From assembly GCA_024641945.1 (NCBI GenBank), contig JAHECD010000026.1, positions 1 to 44,092 on the forward strand: a stretch of DNA of 44,092 bases. Direction: 5' to 3'. Made by a program: the position numbers and the translations under genes. This DNA is from Rubrivivax sp. (GTDB lineage: Bacteria > Pseudomonadota > Gammaproteobacteria > Burkholderiales > Burkholderiaceae_C). The notes beneath the pieces were generated by a model, which saw only the letters and a list, made by a program, of their open reading frames with translations, ran no database searches and had not been told where the DNA came from. The first letter of the stretch is position 1. Each line of letters opens with the position of its first letter. This document shows positions 1 to 6,971 of the stretch, piece after piece.

Positions 1-174
1 GCCTCCGCGGTCAGGTCGGCTCACACGCTGGGCTTCGCATACCCAGGCCCGATGCCTTGCAAGGCGCTTTGCCCTACTCTTTGCCCATAATCTGTCGGCG
101 ATAGAGAACGCATGATCCGAAAGCTCTAGCCTCTCGTTGGTTCCAGACCGCTCTGCATTTTGAGGAGTCAGTTG
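1..174. other. Leading stretch without a supported gene
   Basis: All three forward frames close with stop codons within the first 120 bases, and none gives a recognisable protein end, so I cannot say which gene lies upstream of the window. A GAGGAG ribosome binding site at about 162-167 serves the small gene that follows. I looked for a sigma-70 promoter: TTGCAA at 57-62 and CATAAT at 86-91 are the best boxes, but their spacing (23 bases) is too long to be convincing. Confidence 0.5.
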
Positions 175-345
175 ATGAAGGCAAAGACCACACTGGCCAC
201 GGCTGTCGCTGTCGTCGTCGGCATCGGAGCAGCAGTCGGTTCCGCGATGGGTTCCATGGCCCAAGGTGTCGCCATTGGGGCCGCCCTCGGAGCTGCGATT
301 GGCTATTGCGTCCGTAAGCGCAGTCGGATTGACCCGCCTCGGTAG
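175..345 (+). CDS. Small glycine-zipper membrane protein
   Basis: This predicts a 56-residue protein with no recognised family. After a short basic start (MKAKTT) comes one long hydrophobic stretch (residues about 7-47) rich in Gly and Ala at three- to four-residue intervals, for example VGIGAAVGSAMG and IGAALGAAIG. This is the glycine-zipper pattern used for helix packing in membranes, and the tail is basic (CVRKRSR). The chosen ATG lies eight bases after GAGGAG; a TTG at 160 in the same frame is less likely. It is the first of a run of small plus-strand genes with unrelated functions. A role as an inner-membrane peptide is inferred from composition alone. Confidence 0.6.
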   Translation: MKAKTTLATAVAVVVGIGAAVGSAMGSMAQGVAIGAALGAAIGYCVRKRSRIDPPR

Positions 346-390
346 GCATGCCTGCACCAGAGGATATGAAGCAATTTCGGGGGGAAAAGG

Positions 391-687
391 ATGAAGGATG
401 TCCGGTTCGTTGTATTCCACATACCCGGCCCAAAGTGGCTCCCAGGAAAGACGCTTTTCGAGCAACCCGGGGTCATGGACCACGTGGGCCACTACGGCAC
501 GCTTCTACAGGCAGGAAAACTTGCGCTCGGAGGACCGCACCTCGATGGGAAAGGCGGCGGCATGATGATCCCTGCTGCTGGTGTAACGGAGGCCGAAATT
601 TCGGCTTTCGCTGCCGAAGACCCGGCCGTCAAGGCCGAGGTCCTTCGGTTTGAAATTCGGCCGTGGCTTATTGGCATGAGTGCCTGA
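391..687 (+). CDS. YciI family protein
   Basis: This 98-residue protein has the size and layout of the YciI/YCII family, small ferredoxin-like dimers whose His-Asp pair has been proposed to be catalytic but whose substrates are mostly unknown. The start MKDVRFVVFHIPGP forms the first strand. A conserved central stretch contains HVGHYGTLLQAGKLALGGPH, the place where the family carries its His and the 'G.l..gGp' turn. The end has the usual 'edPa..a.v..feirpW' motif (AEDPAVKAEVLRFEIRPW). A very strong purine-rich ribosome binding site (GGGGGGAAAAGG) abuts the ATG. It is probably cytosolic. The family call is good; the function is unknown. Confidence 0.8.
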   Translation: MKDVRFVVFHIPGPKWLPGKTLFEQPGVMDHVGHYGTLLQAGKLALGGPHLDGKGGGMMIPAAGVTEAEISAFAAEDPAVKAEVLRFEIRPWLIGMSA

Positions 688-871
688 AGAGGCGGGTACG
701 CAAATGGCCGCAAAGGCCACGCCCAAGCCGTCGCTCAGCGGGAGCGCCAACGGCGGGACAACAGGCCCAGGCTCAGACCGCAGTGCATCAGGCACTATGC
801 TGTGGCTTGCGCTTGGCGCCCCACCGCCGGCGTTGCACTTCAGGCCTGAAACCGCCCAATAGACGCACACC

Positions 872-1369
872 ATGCTGTCCATCACAAGGCTGGTCATCTT
901 GTTGGTACTTCTGATCGCGCAGCCCACGATCGCGCAGATCATCTACCTTGGTCGCGACGCCGACGGGAATCCCACGGCCTCGAAAGAGCCGCCACCTGGT
1001 ATGGATACAACGCCCGTCCCGTTGAATCCGCAGCCGCCGAAGGCGTCCAAGGTGCCGCTCAAGAGCAAGGCAACCGCACAGCGACAGTCTTCTGCCAACG
1101 AAGGCGCCAAACAAGCCGCGGACGCTACCTCGGACCTCGTGCTCTATGCGGCCAGTTGGTGTCCACATTGCCGTGGCGCGAGAAAGTACCTTCGTGAGCA
1201 TGGCATCTCATACACCGACGTCGATATCGAAACGGCGTCCGGCAAGCGTGCCTATGCCGACGTCAACGAAGGCCAGGGCATTCCGTTGCTGGTCGCCGGT
1301 GAGCAGCGGGCGGTCGGCTTCGGGGAGGACTACTACAAGTGGTTCTTGAAGCGGCGCCTCGCAAATTGA
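872..1369 (+). CDS. Exported glutaredoxin-fold protein with CPHC active site
   Basis: This 165-residue protein begins with a signal peptide (hydrophobic LVILLVLLIAQPTIA, likely cleaved near residue 21). A Pro/Lys/Ser-rich linker follows (about 40-85), then a C-terminal glutaredoxin-type thioredoxin fold. The redox motif is CPHC at residues 97-100 in the context ASWCPHCRGARKYL, the cis-Pro is Pro138 in GIPLL, and the domain ends with a 'GF....Y..W' helix. Classical glutaredoxins are cytosolic with CPYC or CGFC, whereas CPHC is the DsbA active-site motif. Export plus CPHC suggests a periplasmic thiol-disulfide enzyme or an envelope-anchored reductase. The N-terminal part after the signal resembles a short DUF4124-like segment (IIYLGRDADGNP), often found in exported proteobacterial proteins. 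Confidence 0.8.
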   Translation: MLSITRLVILLVLLIAQPTIAQIIYLGRDADGNPTASKEPPPGMDTTPVPLNPQPPKASKVPLKSKATAQRQSSANEGAKQAADATSDLVLYAASWCPHCRGARKYLREHGISYTDVDIETASGKRAYADVNEGQGIPLLVAGEQRAVGFGEDYYKWFLKRRLAN

Positions 1370-1385
1370 GGCGAACCCCTTGGTC

Positions 1386-1463
1386 AACCCGGCCGCAGCG
1401 GCACACCGCCAAACGCTTCCATCTCATTCATGGCCCGTGGCGTCAAGCCGCCGCGGCCTCGTT
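1386..1463. repeat. Imperfect inverted repeat after the glutaredoxin gene
   Basis: A left arm at 1386-1402 (AACCCGGCCGCAGCGGC) pairs with a right arm at 1447-1463 (GCCGCCGCGGCCTCGTT). Fourteen of 17 positions match, and the arms are separated by 44 bases. The left arm begins with AAC and the right arm ends with GTT, and another GGCGAAC lies just upstream of the left arm. This recalls one half of an integron attC site, but no GTTRRRY core follows the right arm, so I call it only a fold-back repeat. Confidence 0.35.
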
Positions 1464-1526
1464 GCCGCCAACCTTCGGTCTCACGGCGCACAGCTCGACG
1501 GACGAACCAACTGAGGTACTCAAGGC

Positions 1527-1919
1527 ATGTCATCTGACCCCGAAGCGAACCGGAGGAATGCGATGGCCTTCTATGACCTGATGTTCAATCAGTGCAAGCC
1601 GAGAGAGGCGATCGAGCGCTATGCCGGTGCCAGCTACACACAGCACAACCCCCATGTCGCAGACGGGAAAGAAGCGTTCATTCTCTACTTCGAGGAGATG
1701 GCGCAAAAGTACCCAGGAAAGCATGTCTCGTTCAAGCGGTCCGTGGCGGAAGGCCCCCTCGTCGTCCTGCATTGCCACCAATCCTGGCCCACCGATGAAG
1801 ACAAGGACTGGGCGGGCATCGACATCTTCCGGTTCGATGCCGACGGCAAGGTCGTCGAGCATTGGGACGTGCTGCAGGTCGTGCCGTCCGAGGCGAAGAA
1901 TCAGAATACGATGTTCTGA
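1527..1919 (+). CDS. SnoaL-like / NTF2-fold protein
   Basis: This 130-residue single-domain protein has the cone-shaped NTF2 fold of the SnoaL-like polyketide-cyclase family. The N-terminal helix (NRRNAMAFYDLMFNQCKPREAIERY) is followed by YTQHNPHVADGKEAFILYF, the family hallmark where an N/H-P-turn lines the pocket. The C-terminal strands hold FRFDADGKVVEHWDVLQ, the typical 'fR...dGkI.EHWDv.q' signature. Members near it are often annotated as predicted SnoaL-like aldol-condensation or ester-cyclase proteins, with unknown substrates. It stands alone in the accessory strip, with no operon partner within 100 bases. Confidence 0.85.
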   Translation: MSSDPEANRRNAMAFYDLMFNQCKPREAIERYAGASYTQHNPHVADGKEAFILYFEEMAQKYPGKHVSFKRSVAEGPLVVLHCHQSWPTDEDKDWAGIDIFRFDADGKVVEHWDVLQVVPSEAKNQNTMF

Positions 1920-2087
1920 GTGCCCGGCCAGATGTCGCGCGATCAACCGATCAAGCGCACGCGCAACGGCGTGGCGTTCCGCACTGGCACTCGGGTCTAT
2001 CCTCCGCGTCGCAGCCCCCTATCGCCGAGCGCAACGCGGCTCATACGTCCGGCTTTAAAAGCGCAAGTCGGTCGCGCTGTGTCGAGA

Positions 2088-2381
2088 CTACGCCTGCGCC
2101 GCCACTACGAACACCTCCCGCGTTGGCGGGCCTGCCAGCAGCGGCCCGAACTTCGCGAGCTGCTCCTGGAAATAGCCGCTGGCTTCGCCGGCCTTCAAGT
2201 CAGCTTCGGTCTCCCAAAGCGTGACGGACATGCCCTTTCCAGTGTTGGGGTCCACGAGAAAAAGAGCACCCTTGAAACCCCTTTGCTTCTTCGCAGCGGG
2301 AATCACGGATTCAGAGAAGACTTTTTGTGACTCGTCAAACGTCTCCGGTCGACCCTGCATGACGGTGGTTCGAGCATACAT
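2088..2381 (-). CDS. ABM-like dimeric alpha/beta-barrel protein
   Basis: This is a 97-residue protein, the only minus-strand gene in the first 7.4 kb. I chose the ATG at 2381 because GGAAAGGAAG lies at the right distance; the upstream extension has no support. The pattern is a strand (MYARTTVMQG), a helix with FSESVIPAAKKQRGFKGALFLVD, a strand pair with GMSVTLWETEADLKAGE, then a terminal helix and strand. This is the antibiotic-biosynthesis-monooxygenase (ABM) arrangement, including the characteristic 'gf.g......d...g....i..Wete.d' run. ABM proteins include heme-degrading enzymes and quinol oxygenases, but most are uncharacterised, and I see no heme or metal ligands that settle the substrate. 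Confidence 0.75.
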   Translation of the reverse strand: MYARTTVMQGRPETFDESQKVFSESVIPAAKKQRGFKGALFLVDPNTGKGMSVTLWETEADLKAGEASGYFQEQLAKFGPLLAGPPTREVFVVAAQA

Positions 2382-2620
2382 ATCAGCTTCCTTTCCGACG
2401 AAGACTTGGCCCGTCCACGCCAGTCTGCACGTCGCCGAGGCTGCACCATTGAGCGCGCTCAACCGCGCCGGGCCTGAGAGTCATGTTTTTTTGGGGTCGC
2501 TGAACTGCTTGGACACGTGCATGCACGCATGCCGCGGTCGGCCGGAGCCGCCCGATTCGTTGCTCTGGTAGATTTTCAGCGGCCAGCCGCGTCGCACGAA
2601 CCATCGGCAGAGAGGCCGTG

Positions 2621-3184
2621 ATGCCCCTTTCAACCCCTGATCCCGACCCTCCGCCCGTGCGGCTCCGCGCGGCCGAGCCCGGGGATGCCCTTTGTCTGTC
2701 CGTGCTTGCGATGCAGGTCTTCCTGGACACGTATGCGACAGAGGGCATCCGGCCCGCGATCGCGCGTGAAGTGCTGTCGAACTATTCGCAGGACGCTTTC
2801 AACGCGGCGCTTGCAGACCCCCGATCGCGTTGGTGCGTTGCAGAACGGTCGGGGCACCTCATCGGCTTTGCCCAGGTGACGCTTGGCGCGACCCACGGGC
2901 TTGCACCTGCCGGGCAACAGGCCGAGTTGCTGCGCCTGTACGTGCAAGAACCGTTCACCGGCATGCAGGTCGGCACCCTGCTGCTCACCTGCGCGGAACG
3001 TCTCGCTTCGGAGGGTGGCGCCTCGGTCCTCTGGCTCACCCCCTGGGTCCACAACCACCGCGCAATTGCCTTCTACATCCGGCGCGGCTATGAGGATTTC
3101 GGTCTGACGCAATTTGTCTTCGAGGGCGAGTCCCATGAAAACAGAGTTCATGCCAAGCGCCTGCGCGATGTAAATCCGGCCTAA
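2621..3184 (+). CDS. GNAT family N-acetyltransferase
   Basis: This 187-residue acetyltransferase of the GNAT superfamily is predicted to use acetyl-CoA to acetylate an amine of unknown identity. The first strand and helix are VRLRAAEPGDALCLSVLAMQVFLDTY, typical of the subgroup that begins 'iR.a...Da..l'. The acetyl-CoA site is the strand LLRLYVQEPFTGMQVGTLLLTCAE, although the usual Q/R-x-x-G-x-G/A loop is modified to GMQVGT. The C-terminal NHRAIAFYIRRGYEDFG is the conserved 'N..A..fY.k.GF' region. The ATG at 2621 follows GAGAGG; a GTG one codon earlier is possible. The neighbouring small gene is divergent, so this gene probably has its own promoter between 2382 and 2610. Confidence 0.85.
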   Translation: MPLSTPDPDPPPVRLRAAEPGDALCLSVLAMQVFLDTYATEGIRPAIAREVLSNYSQDAFNAALADPRSRWCVAERSGHLIGFAQVTLGATHGLAPAGQQAELLRLYVQEPFTGMQVGTLLLTCAERLASEGGASVLWLTPWVHNHRAIAFYIRRGYEDFGLTQFVFEGESHENRVHAKRLRDVNPA

Positions 3185-3265
3185 TCTACCGGTCGGGTGC
3201 AGCGCCATCGCTTGGCGTCACGCCTCGCACATCGGTTCTCACCCACTTGAAATTGCGGAGCGCAC

Positions 3266-3772
3266 ATGCCCAAGCCCTTTGTGAATCTCGCCGACGTGGA
3301 ATTCACCGACGTCGAAGCGAACGGGACCTACACCTCCAGGCGCGCACAGTTCAGTGCAGCCATCGGCGCGCGCAAGCTGGGATACAACCTAACCGAGTTG
3401 CCTCCCGGCACAGCGCAATGTCCGTTCCACTCGCATCGTGCAGAGGAAGAGATGTTTCTGATCCTCGACGGCGAAGGCGAGCTTCGCTACGGGCCAGACA
3501 CCTATCGCATCCGTAGACACGACGTCATCGCCTGTCCGACGGGTGATGCGTCGACGGCGCACCAGATCATCAACACAGGGACGACGACGCTGCGTTATCT
3601 GGCACTTTCCAGCATGTCGGACATCGAGGTCTGCGAGTATCCCGACTCGAACAAGACGGGTGTCTATGTGCAGGCTGGTGGCGGCCCCGGACTGCGCCAG
3701 ATGTTTCGCGCGGAGGGGACGGTCGACTACTACGACCGGGAGAGCAACGAGCCGCCACGGCGTGACGTCTGA
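3266..3772 (+). CDS. Cupin domain protein
   Basis: This 168-residue single-domain cupin carries both cupin motifs. Motif 1 runs from Gly48 to Gly69 with His55, His57 and Glu62 as probable metal ligands (PFHSHRAEEEMFLILDGEGE). Motif 2 is Pro91, Gly93, His99 and Asn103 (CPTGDASTAHQIINTG). A metal-binding beta-barrel is therefore clear, but the reaction is not. The C-terminal part (PDSNKTGVYVQ, later FRAEGTVDYYDRE) is characteristic of a subgroup annotated only as 'cupin domain-containing protein', with distant resemblance to sugar-phosphate isomerases and auxin-binding-like cupins. It lies immediately upstream of a GNAT gene (28 bases to its probable start), so the two may be cotranscribed. Confidence 0.85.
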   Translation: MPKPFVNLADVEFTDVEANGTYTSRRAQFSAAIGARKLGYNLTELPPGTAQCPFHSHRAEEEMFLILDGEGELRYGPDTYRIRRHDVIACPTGDASTAHQIINTGTTTLRYLALSSMSDIEVCEYPDSNKTGVYVQAGGGPGLRQMFRAEGTVDYYDRESNEPPRRDV

Positions 3773-3800
3773 CGGTTCGCTGCGTTGGTGCGCCGACGCG

Positions 3801-4340
3801 ATGGCCCAAACTGCAGGAGATCCAAGCCGTGACCCCCTCGCCGTGAGCAACTTTGACATCCGCATCGCTGAACCGGCGGACCGGCTTCCGATCTATCGGA
3901 TGCTCGAGCTGTACCAGCACGACCTCTCGGACATCTGGGACCAGGATCTCGACGCGCACGGCGAGTATGGCTATGCGCTCGATCGCTACTGGGACACCGA
4001 CGGCTACCAAGCCTTCGTGGCCACGGCGCGCGGCAAATATGCGGCGTTCGCGCTGGTCAACCCGTTCGTTCGCGTTGGAACCCACGGGTACTGGATGGAC
4101 CAGTTCTGCGTCCTCAAGAAGTACCGGCGACATGGTCTTGGACAAGCCCTGGCCCGGTCGGTATTCAACGAATTGCCAGGGCGGTGGGAAGTCGGCCAGA
4201 TGCCACGGAACCACGCCGCGCAGGCCTTCTGGCGCAAGGTCATCGCCGAGCACACCGATGGCAAGTACAAGGAGCACGACATTCGCACGGGACCGTGGCA
4301 AGGCTTCGTACAGGTCTTCGAGTGCACCCGCGCGCCATGA
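3801..4340 (+). CDS. GNAT acetyltransferase, COG5628-like
   Basis: This predicted acetyltransferase has 179 residues from the ATG at 3801; a GTG at 3843 would remove 14 residues and cannot be excluded because neither start has a strong ribosome binding site. The core reads MDQFCVLKKYRRHGLGQALA, in which RRHGLG is the acetyl-CoA pyrophosphate loop, followed by NELPGRWEVGQMPRNHAAQAFWRKVI. That combination (WMDqFfVlrkYRrrGvG, then pGrWeV...N..A..FWr..i) is typical of COG5628 predicted acetyltransferases, whose substrates are unknown. The gene follows the cupin closely, and a small hairpin lies directly after its stop codon. Confidence 0.85.
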   Translation: MAQTAGDPSRDPLAVSNFDIRIAEPADRLPIYRMLELYQHDLSDIWDQDLDAHGEYGYALDRYWDTDGYQAFVATARGKYAAFALVNPFVRVGTHGYWMDQFCVLKKYRRHGLGQALARSVFNELPGRWEVGQMPRNHAAQAFWRKVIAEHTDGKYKEHDIRTGPWQGFVQVFECTRAP

Positions 4341-4341
4341 A

Positions 4342-4361
4342 GCCCGACCGTTTGGCCGGGC
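4342..4361 (+). terminator. Possible hairpin terminator after GNAT gene
   Basis: GCCCGACC (4342-4349) and GGCCGGGC (4354-4361) form an eight-base stem with one A-C mismatch and a GTTT loop, starting one base after the stop codon. No T run follows, so intrinsic termination is uncertain. Confidence 0.35.
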
Positions 4362-4433
4362 AGGCCCGCTGACCGCGCACGTCTGGCCTGGGAGTCCGCC
4401 GAGTTGATCCATCCACTTGCTTTGGAGACACCG

Positions 4434-4820
4434 ATGAAGAGAGTCACAGGGATCGGTGGAATCTTCTTCCACGCCCGGGATCCGGCCGCACTTCGGGCCT
4501 GGTACCAGAGCCACCTGGGCATCGATGTGCAGGCGTGGGGCGGCGCGGCATTCACCTGGACGGACGAGCAAGGCAAGCCCACCGCGGGCAGCACCATCTG
4601 GAACATCGGTGATGCCAAGAGCGACTACTTTGCGCCGAGCACTTCGTCGTTCATGGTCAATTACCGCGTGGCGGATCTGCACGCACTCGTTGCCGCGCTG
4701 CGCGACGAGGGCTGCAATGTCCTCGAGAAGATTGAAGAGTCCGAGTACGGCAAGTTTGCGTGGGTCATCGATCCCGAAGGAAACAAGGTTGAGCTCTGGG
4801 AACCACCTGCCGGGCAGTGA
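4434..4820 (+). CDS. VOC family (glyoxalase/bleomycin-resistance fold) protein
   Basis: This 128-residue protein has the two beta-alpha-beta-beta-beta modules of the vicinal-oxygen-chelate fold. Module 1 starts at GIGGIFFHARDPAALRAWYQSHLGI, the standard 'f....D...l..WY...LGi' pattern. Module 2 starts at MVNYRVADLHALVAALRDEG and ends in FAWVIDPEGNKVELWEPP, the hallmark 'DPeGN..ELwep' with the C-terminal metal-ligand Glu. The first-module His position is occupied in FFHA, so a metal site is plausible. The family covers glyoxalases, dioxygenases and drug-binding proteins, and the substrate cannot be read from sequence. The ATG lies after TTTGGAG with good spacing. Confidence 0.85.
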   Translation: MKRVTGIGGIFFHARDPAALRAWYQSHLGIDVQAWGGAAFTWTDEQGKPTAGSTIWNIGDAKSDYFAPSTSSFMVNYRVADLHALVAALRDEGCNVLEKIEESEYGKFAWVIDPEGNKVELWEPPAGQ

Positions 4821-4913
4821 CGAACGCATCTTTGGATCGGCACCCGCCACCGCCGGGACTCTTGGTCGAGCGGACGCTCTTACCGCGGATGCCTGGTTGC
4901 CGGGACTGTCGTC

Positions 4914-5609
4914 GTGCGCTCGCTCGCCGATCTGGCCTTCTCGGCCGTTTGCGCGTGTCTCATGGCCACACTGGCGTTCGAAGCGTTCTTCGTCAAGACC
5001 TGCCGCGACCACGGCGGCGCCTTCGAGCCACTGGCCACGTGCAGGGTCGGCCCGAACGCAAACATGGACTTCTATTTCGTACTGCGCCCTGCAGCCATGG
5101 CCGGTGCCACGCCTCATTTGCAACGCCCAGCGGGTTGCATGATCGATCTCCAGCCTCTTGAAACCGGCAACGCATCGGTTGCGCAGGAAGTTCAGGAAAT
5201 CTTCGCCCTGGCCTACTGGCAGGAGGCCGCTGCGATCGGCATATCGGATGCAGACGCCTCGACCATCCGAGGCGTCGAGGACATCATGAACAGCGCCGAG
5301 TTCCATCTGGGCGCGCGGATCCGCGGCGAACTCGTGGGCGTACTGACCATTGGTCCCGATGCAGAAGGCAACCAGGTTGCGCTCACTGCGCTGGTTGTCC
5401 ATCCCGCCCACCAACGGCTCGGCGTTGCACGTTCACTCGTGCAGGAGGCACTGGCACGCGGTCGCGGATTCGTATTTTCAGTCATCGCAAGTGCAGACAA
5501 CCTGCCGGCGCTGTCCCTGTACAAATCCTTCGGCTTCGAGCCGTACCGCGAGGGGCTCATGGGTCAGGCCCAACTGCCCATGGTCAAGCTGCGGACCCAT
5601 GTGTCGTGA
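4914..5609 (+). CDS. GNAT acetyltransferase with an unusual membrane-like N-terminal extension
   Basis: One open frame of 231 codons contains two different parts. From a GTG at 4914, the first 75 residues include a hydrophobic helix (SLADLAFSAVCACLMATLAF) and a Cys-containing stretch (KTCRDHGGAFEPLATCRVG) that looks like a small exported or membrane-tethered protein. From Met76 (base 5139) begins an ordinary 156-residue GNAT domain, with the acetyl-CoA loop in LVVHPAHQRLGVARSLVQEAL and a late ASADNLPALSLYKSFGFEPY motif. Either this is a genuine fusion, or a small gene has lost its stop and now reads into an acetyltransferase whose native start is 5139. No good ribosome binding site decides between them. 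Confidence 0.65.
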   Translation: MRSLADLAFSAVCACLMATLAFEAFFVKTCRDHGGAFEPLATCRVGPNANMDFYFVLRPAAMAGATPHLQRPAGCMIDLQPLETGNASVAQEVQEIFALAYWQEAAAIGISDADASTIRGVEDIMNSAEFHLGARIRGELVGVLTIGPDAEGNQVALTALVVHPAHQRLGVARSLVQEALARGRGFVFSVIASADNLPALSLYKSFGFEPYREGLMGQAQLPMVKLRTHVS

Positions 5610-5670
5610 CACGCGTGGCGGCTGGTCTCGGGCGTATATTGGCGGATCGGCGGCCGATGAGCACAGAGCG

Positions 5671-5727
5671 ATGACAACGGAACCCAAGGTCAAAGGCCCG
5701 GCATCGTATTTTCTGGCCACCAAGTAG
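5671..5727 (+). pseudogene. Fragment of a DUF4287-domain gene (5' end only)
   Basis: An 18-codon frame encodes MTTEPKVKGPASYFLATK. The run KVKGPASYF is the highly conserved start of DUF4287-domain proteins, which continue 'PSIE.KYGRP'. Here the match stops after SYF, and a TAG follows four codons later. No further DUF4287 sequence is visible in any frame before the next gene. This looks like the remnant of a gene truncated by deletion or recombination. The match is from memory of the family's N-terminus and is short, so coincidence is possible but unlikely. Confidence 0.55.
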
Positions 5728-5811
5728 CGCACGCGCCGCTCCGCCATGCCCCCGATCGTTGTGATGGCCGCCATCGACGACCAACCACTCACTGATGCCA
5801 AGCGGCAAACC

Positions 5812-6186
5812 ATGCAACCCTACGACCTCGCCATCCCCATCCTGCCGAGCCGCTCGGTCAGCGACACGGCGGCCTTCTACCGGCGCCTTGGTTTCGAGGG
5901 CGGCGCGCACGAATTCGACAGCGGGTACGCCATTCTCAAGAGAGGCAGCGTCGAGATTCACTTCTTCACGCACAAGGAGCTGGTGCCCGCGGAATCATCG
6001 GCCGGCTGCTACATCCGCGTCACGGATGTCGATAGCTTCCATCACGCTTGCGCATCGTCCCGGTTGCCGCGCACCGGCATTCCACGCATGGACGCGTTGG
6101 AGAACAAACCGTGGGGCCTCAGGGAGTTTGCCATCGTCGACCCGGACGGCAATCTCGTGCGCATTGGTCAGATCATCGCGAAGTAG
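5812..6186 (+). CDS. VOC family protein, bleomycin-resistance type
   Basis: This 124-residue protein starts at the ATG at 5812 (MQPYDLAIPILPSRSVSDTA); a longer frame from 5746 adds 22 residues that are unlike the family. The segment LPSRSVSDTAAFYRRLGFEG and the central GYAILKRGSVEIHFFTH match the bleomycin-resistance (BLMA/ShBle-like) branch of the VOC fold, which binds drugs as a dimer without a metal. The second module (CYIRVTDVDSFHHACA) ends with LREFAIVDPDGNLVRIGQ, the typical 'r.Fai.DPdGNl.r.gq' ending. A resistance role is possible, but most chromosomal members are untested. It follows the DUF4287 remnant by 84 bases. Confidence 0.85.
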   Translation: MQPYDLAIPILPSRSVSDTAAFYRRLGFEGGAHEFDSGYAILKRGSVEIHFFTHKELVPAESSAGCYIRVTDVDSFHHACASSRLPRTGIPRMDALENKPWGLREFAIVDPDGNLVRIGQIIAK

Positions 6187-6320
6187 CAGGTGGCCTCCTT
6201 GCACGCGGGGCCATGAACCTTTTCAATCCCCCGCACCGCCGACGTCGTACCGACAAGCGCGTCCCCCGCGAATGAGGGGCGGCACGCAAAACCCTCCTTC
6301 ATCCCTGCCGGAGTTGCCAC

Positions 6321-6758
6321 ATGCAAATCGATGGATCCTGTCACTGCGGAGCGGTGTCGTTCACCGCTCTAATCGACCCGGCCCGGGTGATGGCCTGCCA
6401 CTGCTCGGACTGCCAGGTGCTTTCGGGCGCACCGTTTCGGGCCGTGGCCGTGGCTCCCTTCGACACCTTGAAGGTCCAGGGCAAAACGAAGGCCTACGTC
6501 AAAGTGGCGCAGAGTGGCAATCCACGGGCGCAGGTCTTCTGCCCGGAATGCGCCACGCCGTTGTGGGCCACCGCGCCTGAAAACCCTGTGTCGGTCGTCG
6601 TACGCCTGGGCTGCGTCAAGCAGCGGGCAGCGTTGAAGCCGTCATTGCAGATCTGGCACCATTCGGCGCTGCCATGGTTGCCGGAGCTCGACGGCATCCC
6701 CACCACCGCCGAGGGGTCGGGTCTGATGCCAGCCGCCCCGCCGCCGCGTGCCGACTGA
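6321..6758 (+). CDS. GFA family (CENP-V/GFA domain) zinc protein
   Basis: This 145-residue protein has the glutathione-dependent formaldehyde-activating (GFA/CENP-V) domain. The zinc-binding Cys pattern is complete: SCHCGAVSF near the N-terminus, CHCSDCQVLSGAPFRA next, and VFCPECATPLWA in the second half. The family is named for Gfa, which was proposed to aid condensation of formaldehyde with glutathione, but most members have no demonstrated activity. The C-terminal tail is Pro/Ala-rich and unconserved. It is the first of two GFA proteins in the window; the other (18195-18548) is a different subgroup. It is a stand-alone gene, flanked by 134 and 213 bases without coding sequence in which I see no clear signal. 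Confidence 0.88.
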   Translation: MQIDGSCHCGAVSFTALIDPARVMACHCSDCQVLSGAPFRAVAVAPFDTLKVQGKTKAYVKVAQSGNPRAQVFCPECATPLWATAPENPVSVVVRLGCVKQRAALKPSLQIWHHSALPWLPELDGIPTTAEGSGLMPAAPPPRAD

Positions 6759-6971
6759 CCGCTCCCCGCGGGATGTGCCGCGGACCTCACGGCGGCAAGC
6801 GCGCCGCCACGAATGCGCCCTGGCCTTGTGGTGGGCCGGCCGGCGTCGGCACGATGCCGATCAACCACCGTCGATCTGGTGCGGTCCTGTTCGTCGTCGC
6901 CATGGGGACTCTCGTTCGCCATGTGCCCACAGAGTCCGCCCTCAGTCACCTCATCCACGTGGAGCCAACCA

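Noticed and set aside
688..871. Small frames of about 60-80 codons between the YciI and glutaredoxin genes
   Set aside because: Two overlapping frames exist, but neither has a ribosome binding site or recognisable sequence. Their composition looks like non-coding DNA.
6759..6971. A possible small gene between the GFA and AHSA1-type genes
   Set aside because: The open frames are Arg/Pro-rich, lack a plausible start signal and read into the neighbouring gene in the wrong frame.
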